Shown here piece after piece: positions 1 through 5,568 of a DNA stretch of 6,917 nucleotides (positions are counted from its first letter, which is position 1; each line of letters starts with the position of its first letter). Made by a program: the position numbers and the translations under genes. The notes under the pieces were generated by a model. The model was not told the origin of the DNA, did no database searches, and saw only the letters and a program-made list of their open reading frames with translations. The DNA is from Nitrospirota bacterium (GTDB lineage: Bacteria > Nitrospirota > CAKKRA01 > 9FT-COMBO-42-15): the NCBI GenBank assembly GCA_016214425.1, contig JACRON010000218.1, positions 1 to 6,917 of the forward strand, given 5' to 3'.

Positions 1-81
1 AACAAGGGTGATAAAAAAATGTTTGATAATATTACCAATGAGATAATGAAAGGGATTTCTGAATTGAAGACGAGGTTGTAG
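1..81 (+). CDS. C-terminal end of an upstream protein, possibly a PlsC-type 1-acylglycerol-3-phosphate acyltransferase (partial)
   Basis: The window opens inside a reading frame that gives 26 residues and then a TAG stop at 79-81. The visible tail is charged and probably helical (it includes the segment DNITNEIMKGISELK). This resembles the C-terminal helix of PlsC-like acyltransferases, in which a phrase like 'xITexIMxxIxeLK' is common. In related genomes a cmk-plsC pair often lies just upstream of ispH and rpsA, which fits. No catalytic motif (HX4D) is in view, so the family assignment is inference from a short tail and from context. That the frame is coding is supported by its position directly upstream of ispH on the same strand. 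The stop codon lies inside a REP-like palindrome. Confidence 0.4.
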   Translation, partial: NKGDKKMFDNITNEIMKGISELKTRL

Positions 82-106
82 GGGCGAACCTTGTGTTCGC
101 CCTACA
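77..106. repeat. REP-like palindrome overlapping the upstream stop codon
   Basis: Left arm TGTAGGGGCGAAC (77-89) pairs with right arm GTTCGCCCTACA (95-106) around the 5-nt loop CTTGT. Twelve base pairs form, with one extra G bulged in the left arm. The left arm contains the TAG stop (79-81) of the preceding gene. The sequence style (GTAGGGGCGA...TCGCCCTAC) is that of dispersed extragenic palindromes seen in many environmental bacterial genomes. There is no T-tract after it, so it does not look like an intrinsic terminator. It occupies most of the plsC-ispH gap. Confidence 0.7.
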
Positions 107-119
107 TGATAAATGATTT

Positions 120-989
120 ATGGAAATCATAATTGCAAAAAACGCAGGCTTTTGTTTTGGCGTAAAGAGGGCGATTAAACTTGCCTTTGATACAGCTAAA
201 GATTGCGGAAAGGATGTTTATACCCTTGGCCCGATAATACATAATCCTCAGGTTGTAAAAAAGCTTGCAGAAGAAGGGGTAAGTGCAGTAGAATCTTGTA
301 GTAAAATTGAAAAGGGCGTGGTTATCCTTCGCTCACACGGCGTTACTCCAGATGTTATTAAAGATATAAACAAGAATGAAAACAGGATTATTGATGCTAC
401 CTGTCCATTTGTGAAAAAGGCGCAGAGATATGCTACCCAATTAAAGGAGGATGGCTATCAGATAATCATTGTTGGCGATGAGAAGCATCCGGAGGTTAAA
501 AGCATAATCGGCTATGCAGGGAAGGGCGTTATTGTAACTGAAACAGGCGAAGGGATAAGTGAACTTGTAAGAAATAAAAAGGTCGGCATAGTCAGCCAGA
601 CAACCCAGTCAAGGGCAAATCTCCTCAAGGTAATAGACGAGTCCCTAAAGAGCGCAAGGGAAGTAAAGATACTAAATACAATATGCGACGCCACAAGCAT
701 CAGGCAGGAAGAGGCGCAGGAGATAGCGAGAGAGGTTGATTTAATGCTTGTAGTGGGCGGCAGAAACAGCGCCAATACAACAAGGCTCGCTGCAATATGC
801 AAAGAAGAACTTGAAAAAGTATATCATATTGAGGTGGCTGACGAGATTGACGAAGAGTGGTTTAAAGGTGTAGACATGGTTGGTATTACTGCAGGGGCAT
901 CAACACCCGACTGGATAATTGAAGAAATTGTGCATAGATTGGCTGTGATTAATGAAAGGATGGAAAAGAATACCATTAGGAGGTGCTGA
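120..989 (+). CDS. ispH: 4-hydroxy-3-methylbut-2-enyl diphosphate reductase (IspH/LytB)
   Basis: IspH is the last enzyme of the non-mevalonate (MEP) isoprenoid pathway. It is a cytoplasmic iron-sulfur enzyme that reduces HMBPP to IPP and DMAPP. The 289-residue protein has the usual size and the family hallmarks. The three cluster-ligand cysteines are Cys12 (in NAGFCFGVKRA), Cys95 (IDATCPFV) and Cys189 (NTICDAT). The substrate-pocket histidines are His41 (IHNPQV), His73 (RSHGV) and His123 (EKHPEV), followed by the catalytic Glu125. The pocket also shows QTTQS at 160-164, NSANT at 216-220 and the late AGAST at 258-262. The ATG at 120 is chosen because it yields the conserved N-terminus with Cys12 in place. 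No good Shine-Dalgarno sequence precedes it; the region just upstream is a palindrome followed by an AT-rich stretch. The gene ends 5 nt before the likely rpsA start, and its last codons contain the rpsA ribosome binding site. Confidence 0.97.
   Translation: MEIIIAKNAGFCFGVKRAIKLAFDTAKDCGKDVYTLGPIIHNPQVVKKLAEEGVSAVESCSKIEKGVVILRSHGVTPDVIKDINKNENRIIDATCPFVKKAQRYATQLKEDGYQIIIVGDEKHPEVKSIIGYAGKGVIVTETGEGISELVRNKKVGIVSQTTQSRANLLKVIDESLKSAREVKILNTICDATSIRQEEAQEIAREVDLMLVVGGRNSANTTRLAAICKEELEKVYHIEVADEIDEEWFKGVDMVGITAGASTPDWIIEEIVHRLAVINERMEKNTIRRC
978..985 (+). promoter_or_regulatory. Strong Shine-Dalgarno of rpsA, inside the 3' end of ispH
   Basis: AGGAGGTG at 978-985 is a near-ideal anti-16S match. 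It rules out the GTG at 983 as the rpsA start, because that codon overlaps the site itself. It points instead to ATG 995, 9 nt beyond the motif, or to ATG 998. Because it lies inside the last codons of ispH, rpsA translation is probably coupled to passage of ribosomes through ispH. Confidence 0.8.
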
Positions 990-994
990 TAATA

Positions 995-2776
995 ATGATG
1001 GATAAAGAGGGAAGTAGGCATATACCAAAGAAGATGTATATTGAGTTCAAGGACGAATCTGAAGAGGTTGATGAAACAGGCGCGGAAAATAGACAGGGTA
1101 ACGAGCTTGGCAAGCTTTATGATGAGTCCTTTACCAGGATAGAAGAGGGCACAATCGTAAAGGGAAGGGTAATGGCAATACACCATGATGGTGTGATGGT
1201 TGATATAGGTTTTAAATCAGAGGGCATAATTCCGATACAGGAATTTACAACGGATGACCTTTCTAAGATAAAGGTTGGCGACGAAATTAATGTTTATTTA
1301 GAGGAGCATGAAGACAGCGAGGGCAACCTTATACTTTCAAAGGAAAAGGCAGACAAGGTAAAGGTGTGGGATGACATTGAAAAGGCATATAGGAATAAAG
1401 AAATAGTCAAGGGAAAGGTAATCTCAAGAATAAAGGGCGGAATGACTGTTGATATAGGAGTAAAGGCATTCCTGCCCGGTTCGCAGATAGATTTGCGGCC
1501 TGTGAAGGATATGGATAGATTAATAGGACAGACATTTCCAATGCGAATTATTAAGATGAACAGCAAAAGGGGAAACATCGTCTTATCAAGAAGGGCTGTC
1601 TTGGAAGAGAACAGGGATACAACCCGCAAGAGGCTCCTTGAGACCTTAAACGAGGGAGGGATTGTTGAAGGTATTGTCAAGAATATCACTGAATACGGCG
1701 CCTTTATTGATTTAGGCGGAATAGACGGTCTTCTCCATATTACTGACATGTCCTGGGGCAGGGTAAATCATCCATCTGAATTGTTTTCAGTGGGCAGTAA
1801 GATCAATGTTATTATTCTTAAATATGATAAAGACACAAATCGGGTCTCCCTTGGCCTGAAACAGATGAGAGAAGACCCATGGAAGGATGCTGATAAGAGA
1901 TATGCACCTGATACAAAGGTTAAGGGAAAGGTGGTGAGCCTGACAGACTATGGCGCCTTTATTGAGCTTGAACATGGCATAGAAGGCCTGATACATGTTT
2001 CAGAGATGTCATGGACACATGATGTAAAACACCCTTCAAAGGTTGTTTCAATGGGCGATATGGTTGAGGCTGTTGTGCTTTCAGTAGATAAGGAGAACAG
2101 GAGGATATCCATTGGCATGAAGCAGATTATACCGAATCCGTGGGATATAGTTAAGAATAAATATCCTGTTGGCACAAAGATAGAAGGCAAGATAAAGAAT
2201 ATTACTGAGTTCGGCGCATTCATCGGGCTTGAGGAGGGTATTGACGGCCTGATTCATGTCTCTGACCTCTCATGGACAAAGCACATAAAACACCCCTCTG
2301 AGGTGATAAAAAAAGGCCAGAAGGTTGAGGCAGTTGTATTAAAGATTGACAGCGACAAGGAGCGCATCTCCCTTGGCATAAAACAGCTTACGCCTGACCC
2401 ATGGGATAAGGAGATACCTGAAAAATATAAGGTTGGGACATCTGTAAAGGGCAAGGTTGTCAAATTGGCTGACTTTGGCATCTTCGTTGAATTGGAAGAC
2501 GGCATTGACGCCCTTATCCATACATCGGAGACAGGTATTGAGCCTTCTGTAAAGGTTGAAACCGCGCTTCCTGTTGGTTCAGAGATAAAAGCAAAGGTTG
2601 TAAAGGTTGACAAGAATGAAAGAAAGATCGGCCTGAGCATTAAGATGTATAAAAAAGACATGGAAAAGGCAGAGGTTGATGAGTATCTGAAATCGCAGGG
2701 AGACATTGACCAGAGTCTTGGCGCTGTAGCAAAAAAGCTTTTGAATAAAAAGGAGGAAGGGCAACAGGAGGGTTAG
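995..2776 (+). CDS. rpsA: 30S ribosomal protein S1, six S1 domains
   Basis: S1 binds mRNA at the small subunit and helps unfold and position messages for initiation. From ATG 995 the product is 593 residues. Six S1 (OB-fold) repeats can be seen, at about 52-119, 137-202, 221-291, 306-378, 392-465 and 480-552. Repeats 3-5 carry the classical core (E/D-YGAFI-x-L ... GL-HxS-x-xSW ... H-P-SE) and end in GLKQ/GMKQ/GIKQ. Repeats 1 and 2 are divergent, as in proteobacterial S1, where they mediate ribosome attachment; repeat 6 is also shortened. An acidic N-terminal extension of about 50 residues (includes EFKDESEEVDE) precedes repeat 1, and a Lys/Glu/Gln-rich tail follows repeat 6. A longer frame with a GTG at 983 exists, but the Shine-Dalgarno AGGAGG at 978-983 overlaps it, so ATG 995 (or 998) is preferred. 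The gene lies 5 nt after ispH and 3 nt before sppA. Confidence 0.95.
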   Translation: MMDKEGSRHIPKKMYIEFKDESEEVDETGAENRQGNELGKLYDESFTRIEEGTIVKGRVMAIHHDGVMVDIGFKSEGIIPIQEFTTDDLSKIKVGDEINVYLEEHEDSEGNLILSKEKADKVKVWDDIEKAYRNKEIVKGKVISRIKGGMTVDIGVKAFLPGSQIDLRPVKDMDRLIGQTFPMRIIKMNSKRGNIVLSRRAVLEENRDTTRKRLLETLNEGGIVEGIVKNITEYGAFIDLGGIDGLLHITDMSWGRVNHPSELFSVGSKINVIILKYDKDTNRVSLGLKQMREDPWKDADKRYAPDTKVKGKVVSLTDYGAFIELEHGIEGLIHVSEMSWTHDVKHPSKVVSMGDMVEAVVLSVDKENRRISIGMKQIIPNPWDIVKNKYPVGTKIEGKIKNITEFGAFIGLEEGIDGLIHVSDLSWTKHIKHPSEVIKKGQKVEAVVLKIDSDKERISLGIKQLTPDPWDKEIPEKYKVGTSVKGKVVKLADFGIFVELEDGIDALIHTSETGIEPSVKVETALPVGSEIKAKVVKVDKNERKIGLSIKMYKKDMEKAEVDEYLKSQGDIDQSLGAVAKKLLNKKEEGQQEG

Positions 2777-2779
2777 AAA

Positions 2780-3664
2780 ATGAAAAGAAAGCCTTTGATT
2801 ATTGGAATTATAATATTTGCATCCCTTGTGGTAGTTGTATTTCTCATATCCTTTGGAACCACAATGCTAATGGGCGGTAAGATGGGGATTGGCGGCGAGA
2901 AGATCGCAATCATAAATATAAAGGGCGTTATTGTTGATTCAAAGAGCGCTGTCAGGGAGATCAGAAAATATGCAGATAATCCTTCTGTAAAGGCTGTTAT
3001 TGTCAGGATAGACAGTCCCGGCGGCGGTGTAGTTGCATCGCAGGAAATATACGAGGAACTGAAATGGCTGAAGGAGAAGAAGCAGAAGAAGGTTGTGGCA
3101 TCAATGGGGACTGTCGCTGCATCCGGCGGCTACTATGTTGCCTGCGCATCTGACTGGATTGTTGCAAATCCCGGCACATTAACAGGAAGCATTGGAGTAA
3201 TAATGGAATTTGCAAATTTAGAGGGGCTCTTTAAGAAGATAGGCGTTGAAGGCGTGGTAATAAAAAGCGGGAAACACAAGGATATCGGATCCCCCTTCAG
3301 GAGTCTTACAAAGGATGAAAAAGATATTCTTCAGGCCATAATTGATGATGTATATGCACAGTTTATCAGCGCTGTGGCAGATGGAAGAAAGATGAAGCCT
3401 GAGGCAGTTAAGGAATTAGCTGATGGAAGGATATTTACAGGCAGGCAGGCAAAGGAATTAAAATTAGTTGATGAGCTTGGGACAATGCAGGATGCAATTA
3501 ACATAACAGCAAAACTCGCCGGGATAAAAGGCGAGCCAGTGATAATTGAAAAGAGGATGGACTTTTCAATCTTAGAGCTGTTAAAGGAGGAGTTCTGGGG
3601 AGATATAGGAGAAAGATTAAGGAAGGGGAATTATATCAATCTGCAATACCGCTATCTACTTTAA
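2780..3664 (+). CDS. sppA: Signal peptide peptidase SppA, short single-domain type (S49 serine protease)
   Basis: SppA is a membrane-anchored Ser/Lys protease that degrades leftover signal peptides after secretion. The 294-residue protein starts with a basic end and one hydrophobic anchor (about 6-29), then an S49 core. The GGGVVASQEI stretch (81-90) after RIDSPGG is the usual oligomer/oxyanion region. The nucleophile is Ser115 in TVAASGGYYVA, and the general base is probably Lys167 in SGKHKDIGSP. LTGSIGV (134-140) and DGRIFTGRQA (215-224) are also typical. Length matches the Bacillus-type short SppA rather than the tandem-domain 67-kDa E. coli form. ATG 2780 follows AGGAGG at 2766-2771 with good spacing, and the gene begins 3 nt after rpsA. 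It is probably co-transcribed with rpsA and the following DNA-bending protein gene. Confidence 0.95.
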   Translation: MKRKPLIIGIIIFASLVVVVFLISFGTTMLMGGKMGIGGEKIAIINIKGVIVDSKSAVREIRKYADNPSVKAVIVRIDSPGGGVVASQEIYEELKWLKEKKQKKVVASMGTVAASGGYYVACASDWIVANPGTLTGSIGVIMEFANLEGLFKKIGVEGVVIKSGKHKDIGSPFRSLTKDEKDILQAIIDDVYAQFISAVADGRKMKPEAVKELADGRIFTGRQAKELKLVDELGTMQDAINITAKLAGIKGEPVIIEKRMDFSILELLKEEFWGDIGERLRKGNYINLQYRYLL

Positions 3665-3687
3665 CGGCTTCGTAAAAAAAATTGAAA

Positions 3688-3711
3688 CGGAGATGCGGAG
3701 AATCGGGGAGA
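3688..3711. repeat. Three degenerate 8-nt tandem units between sppA and ihfB
   Basis: CGGAGATG (3688-3695), CGGAGAAT (3696-3703) and CGGGGAGA (3704-3711) follow each other without gaps in the 85-nt sppA-ihfB spacer. The array is flanked by TAAAAAAA (3673-3680) and TTTTTTTA (3723-3730), which are complementary but made only of A/T pairs. No consensus sigma-70 promoter with proper spacing is visible in this spacer. The function is unknown; it resembles purine-rich low-complexity DNA found between genes. Confidence 0.4.
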
Positions 3712-3749
3712 AATTATTAACCTTTTTTTAGCCTGAGGAGGTAAGGTGT

Positions 3750-4034
3750 ATGACAAAGGCAGAATTAATAGAAAGAGTCTCTGAGAAGATTCAGGGGTTA
3801 ACAAAGAGGCAGACTGAGGTTATAGTAAACAGCGTGTTCAACAGCATCAAGGAAGCTCTCTCAAAGGGCAACAAGATAGAGATAAGGGGATTTGGGAGTT
3901 TCAGGATAAGGCAGAGAAGACAGAGAGACGGCAGAAATCCTAAAACCGGCGTTTCTGTGAGCGTGCCTGCAAAGAGGGTTCCATTCTTTAAGGCAGGCAA
4001 GGAGCTGAAGGAGATGGTGGACAAAAAGGCGTAA
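3750..4034 (+). CDS. ihfB: Integration host factor beta / HU-family DNA-bending protein
   Basis: HU/IHF proteins form dimers that bend DNA in the minor groove and organise nucleoids, promoters and recombination sites. The 94-residue product is full length. It opens with MTKAELIERV, close to the IHF-beta N-terminus. It carries the dimer-core GFGSF (47-51) preceded by IEIR, and the DNA-inserting beta-arm RNPKTG (62-67) whose Pro64 is the intercalating residue, then the C-terminal helix (FFKAGKELKEMV). AGGAGG at 3736-3741 lies 8 nt before ATG 3750. In E. coli and in Geobacter-like genomes an ihfB/himD gene also lies near rpsA, which supports IHF-beta over plain HU, but sequence alone cannot exclude a homodimeric HU-like protein. 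Confidence 0.9.
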   Translation: MTKAELIERVSEKIQGLTKRQTEVIVNSVFNSIKEALSKGNKIEIRGFGSFRIRQRRQRDGRNPKTGVSVSVPAKRVPFFKAGKELKEMVDKKA

Positions 4035-4062
4035 CTTGGCAAGGTAATTTTGGGTTTTTAAC

Positions 4063-4092
4063 TTGACAGAAACTCTTTATCAATTATATTAT
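4063..4092 (+). promoter_or_regulatory. Sigma-70-type promoter for the envelope/metal gene cluster
   Basis: A perfect -35 TTGACA (4063-4068) is followed by overlapping -10 candidates: TATATT (4085-4090, 16-nt spacer) or TATTAT (4087-4092, 18-nt spacer), each 5 of 6 to consensus. The region between is AT-rich. The predicted transcription start is near 4097-4099, directly before the ATG at 4100. This is the best promoter in the window and separates the housekeeping block from the downstream cluster. There is no clear terminator before it. Confidence 0.7.
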
Positions 4093-4099
4093 ATTTAAT

Positions 4100-4534
4100 A
4101 TGGTAACAAAGAGTGAGAAGCTTGTAATCTCTTTTGTCCTCTTATTAGTTTTTATATTGAATATCTCAGTTCCAGTTGTCTATGCTATTGAGAGAGCAAA
4201 GGAGAAAACAGAGCCTTTGCCATATTGCAGCCTTTTCTGCAATCTTAGCCCTTCTATGGCTAAAAATAACGAGAAAGTTTCATGTCCCCATCATTTAAGG
4301 GAGATAAAGAAAAACAGGCTTACAGACCACTTTCAATGCAGGATAGGTACTGCAGACTGCCATGATAACACCTCTAAGGCTCAAGCATCATCATTTGGCG
4401 ACCCGTATCTGTTAAGCAAATATCCCCTGAATCAGAATATATCTGTTTCATTTCTTGATTTTAACTATTTAACAATTTCATCACAAACAGTTATTTTATT
4501 CCTTGAAAGGCCGCCAAGCAAGCTCCATTCTTAA
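4100..4534 (+). CDS. Small secreted Cys/His-containing protein of unknown function
   Basis: I do not recognise this 144-residue protein. It has a clear signal peptide: basic start (MVTKSEK), hydrophobic core at about 9-22, and a plausible signal peptidase I site after VYA (residue 29). The mature part has five cysteines: Cys43 and Cys47 (CSLFC), Cys62 in CPHH (62-65), Cys80, and Cys87 followed by His88 (DCHD). This spacing of Cys next to His suggests metal binding or disulfides in the periplasm. The second half lacks Cys, has a weakly hydrophobic stretch (about 114-136) and ends in RPPSKLHS. ATG 4100 gives an intact signal peptide, and no earlier in-frame start exists before the TGA at 4064-4066. 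There is no Shine-Dalgarno sequence, and the promoter places the mRNA start at or within a few nt of the ATG, so a leaderless message is likely. A metal-related role is inference from the motifs and the NosL-like neighbour. Confidence 0.7.
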   Translation: MVTKSEKLVISFVLLLVFILNISVPVVYAIERAKEKTEPLPYCSLFCNLSPSMAKNNEKVSCPHHLREIKKNRLTDHFQCRIGTADCHDNTSKAQASSFGDPYLLSKYPLNQNISVSFLDFNYLTISSQTVILFLERPPSKLHS

Positions 4535-4537
4535 TTA

Positions 4538-4633
4538 ATACAAACGCATTACTTTGAAAAAGGGGGATTAAGGGGGATTTTAAAATTAATTAACAACTGC
4601 TTTATCATGTAATGGGATTTAATGCGTTTGTAT
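4538..4633. repeat. 96-bp element with 14-bp terminal inverted repeats (MITE-like)
   Basis: ATACAAACGCATTA (4538-4551) is the exact reverse complement of TAATGCGTTTGTAT (4620-4633). The 68 nt between them is AT-rich and contains a tandem pair AGGGGGATTA/AGGGGGATTT (4561-4580). If the outermost TA at each end (4539-4540 and 4631-4632) is read as a target duplication, the layout matches a Tc1/mariner/IS630-type miniature element with 11-bp inverted repeats. No transposase is encoded. It begins 4 nt after the stop of the secreted protein gene. A long-looped transcript hairpin acting as a weak terminator (TTTTT at 4637-4641 follows) is the alternative. Confidence 0.55.
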
Positions 4634-4641
4634 AAGTTTTT

Positions 4642-4683
4642 AATCTGTGTAATCGTTTTTAGAATCAGTGTAATCAATTTTTT
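4642..4683 (+). promoter_or_regulatory. Pair of 21-nt-spaced direct repeats upstream of the nosL-like gene
   Basis: AATCTGTGTAATCG followed by a T-run (4642-4660) is repeated as AATCAGTGTAATCAA followed by a T-run (4663-4683). The shared core AATC-N-GTGTAATC recurs every 21 nt, about two helical turns, so the same face of DNA would be presented. The second copy ends 3 nt before the AGGAGG ribosome binding site (4687-4692) of the NosL-like gene. An operator for a regulator is possible; a fragment of a dispersed repeat is the other reading. No strong sigma-70 promoter was recognised here. Confidence 0.4.
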
Positions 4684-4698
4684 CATAGGAGGATTAAA

Positions 4699-5232
4699 AT
4701 GAGATTTTTAAAAATAGCAGTATTATTGTTTTTTGTATCAGTTTTTGTAAATTACTTTTCAGCGGTTAATGCTATGGATATGGAGCATGGCCAGGGTGCG
4801 GAGATGCAAAGCGGCATGAAGTGCGAGGTATGCGGTATGAATGTTATGAAAGGCGGAAAAGGGAATTTTGTGATAGAATTGAAGGATGGCAGCACAAAAA
4901 CTACTGATTCCCCTGACTGCGGAATGCTTCTGAGAGGAAATCTTTCTGAAAATGTTAAGTCAGCAAAGGTTACAGATTACAACACAAAGGAGCTTGCAGA
5001 TGCTGATTCTGCATATTATGTAAAGGGCGCTGATATAACAACAAAGAAGGATAAGCTTGAAAAGGGGCTTATGCCAAATTCCATGGTTGCCTTTTCTACA
5101 AAGGATGCAGCAGAGGCATTTCAAAAAGAGCATGGCGGAGAGGTGTTAAACTACGAGGCTGCTGTAAAAAGCCTTTCCGGAAAGAAGATGAAGAAGCATG
5201 GTCATGATGAGAAAAAAGGCCATGGCATGTAA
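4699..5232 (+). CDS. NosL-family protein (putative periplasmic copper chaperone)
   Basis: NosL proteins bind Cu(I) and help supply copper to nitrous oxide reductase; homologues also occur in genomes outside nos clusters. The 177-residue product has a signal peptide (hydrophobic about 5-20, likely cleavage after VNA, residue 25). A Met/His-rich stretch (26-40) comes next, then the family motif CEVCGMNV (42-49), a second Cys in SPDCGM (71-76), and the typical C-terminal NosL half: YYVKGAD (106-112) and SMVAFSTKDAAEAFQKEHGG (128-147). The tail (161-177) is rich in Lys, His and Met (KKHGHDEKKGHGM), likely an added metal-binding segment. Unlike classical NosL there is no lipobox cysteine at the signal cleavage site, so a soluble periplasmic protein is predicted. 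ATG 4699 follows AGGAGG (4687-4692) by 6 nt. No NosZ, NosD or NosY-type gene is visible here, so its client is unknown. Confidence 0.85.
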   Translation: MRFLKIAVLLFFVSVFVNYFSAVNAMDMEHGQGAEMQSGMKCEVCGMNVMKGGKGNFVIELKDGSTKTTDSPDCGMLLRGNLSENVKSAKVTDYNTKELADADSAYYVKGADITTKKDKLEKGLMPNSMVAFSTKDAAEAFQKEHGGEVLNYEAAVKSLSGKKMKKHGHDEKKGHGM

Positions 5233-5269
5233 AAAAAAGTTGTAAATTCAGGGCACAAAAGGATGCATC

Positions 5270-5566
5270 TTGAAAAAAGAGGTTGTATACATATTTATAG
5301 TTGTCTGCCTTGTTTTATCTGTTATTGCAGTAATTGCGTATGACGGCTATGCCTTTAAAAAAAGGCAGACGGACAATATTCTTTCGTTTCAGAGGATTAC
5401 AGGAGGGCTTGGTATTGGCGCGGTTGCCAAGCCCTCGTGGTGTTATATAAATTATGACCCCAGAGTAGAAGGAGTCTGCTCCTGCATTGAATGGCCTGTG
5501 CCTGGAGGATACTGCTACTGCCCTGACCATACCGGTTCTGTTGTGTATATGGAGGAGTCTCCTTAA
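5270..5566 (+). CDS. Small membrane-anchored or secreted protein with two CxC motifs, unknown function
   Basis: I do not recognise this 98-residue protein. It has an N-terminal hydrophobic segment (about 5-23) after MKKE, ending near YDGYAF, which could be an uncleaved anchor or a signal peptide. The rest is short and rich in Tyr, Pro, Gly and Cys: Cys58 in PSWCYINYDPR, Cys70/Cys72 (CSC), and Cys82/Cys84 (CYCPDH, with His87). Five cysteines plus a nearby His in about 30 residues suggest a metal site or disulfide-linked knot. The start is TTG 5270, preceded by AAAGGA (5258-5263) at 6-nt spacing; no in-frame ATG or GTG gives the same complete signal segment. It lies between the NosL-like gene and the ABC permease, only 2 nt before the latter, so it is probably an accessory protein of that transporter. 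Its sequence also folds a perfect 10-bp hairpin at 5403-5436. Confidence 0.65.
   Translation: MKKEVVYIFIVVCLVLSVIAVIAYDGYAFKKRQTDNILSFQRITGGLGIGAVAKPSWCYINYDPRVEGVCSCIEWPVPGGYCYCPDHTGSVVYMEESP
5403..5436 (+). other. Perfect GC-rich 10-bp stem-loop within a coding region
   Basis: GAGGGCTTGG (5403-5412) and CCAAGCCCTC (5427-5436) are exact reverse complements separated by 14 nt. The hairpin is in the middle of the CxC protein gene, encoding the GGLGIGAVAKPS region. It is not followed by a T-tract. It may be a chance result of Gly/Pro codons or an mRNA element affecting translation or stability. Confidence 0.45.
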
Positions 5567-5568
5567 TT

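Noticed and set aside
512..802. Minus-strand open frame opposite ispH
   Set aside because: It is antisense to conserved ispH codons, has no ribosome binding site, and its product is a low-complexity Ser/Leu/Phe-rich shadow.
983..997. GTG 983 as the rpsA start
   Set aside because: It overlaps the AGGAGG motif that must serve as the ribosome binding site; ATG 995/998 has correct spacing.
1294..1749. Minus-strand open frames opposite rpsA (also 1948-2223 and 2254-2706)
   Set aside because: They mirror the repeated S1 domains, giving similar Ser/Pro-rich shadow peptides; the plus-strand protein is clearly real.
3682..3720. Promoter TTGAAA/TATTAA before ihfB
   Set aside because: The spacer is about 27 nt, too long for sigma-70.
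3673..3730. Possible terminator before ihfB (T-run at 3723-3729)
   Set aside because: No GC-rich stem precedes the T-run; the only pairing is an A-run with the T-run itself across a long loop.
4561..4580. Start of a CRISPR or tandem repeat array (AGGGGGATTA, AGGGGGATTT)
   Set aside because: Only two 10-nt units without spacers; it is part of the inverted-repeat element.
5357..5363. Run of seven A as a programmed slippage site in the CxC gene
   Set aside because: The frame is open and sensible on both sides, and no useful alternative frame product follows.
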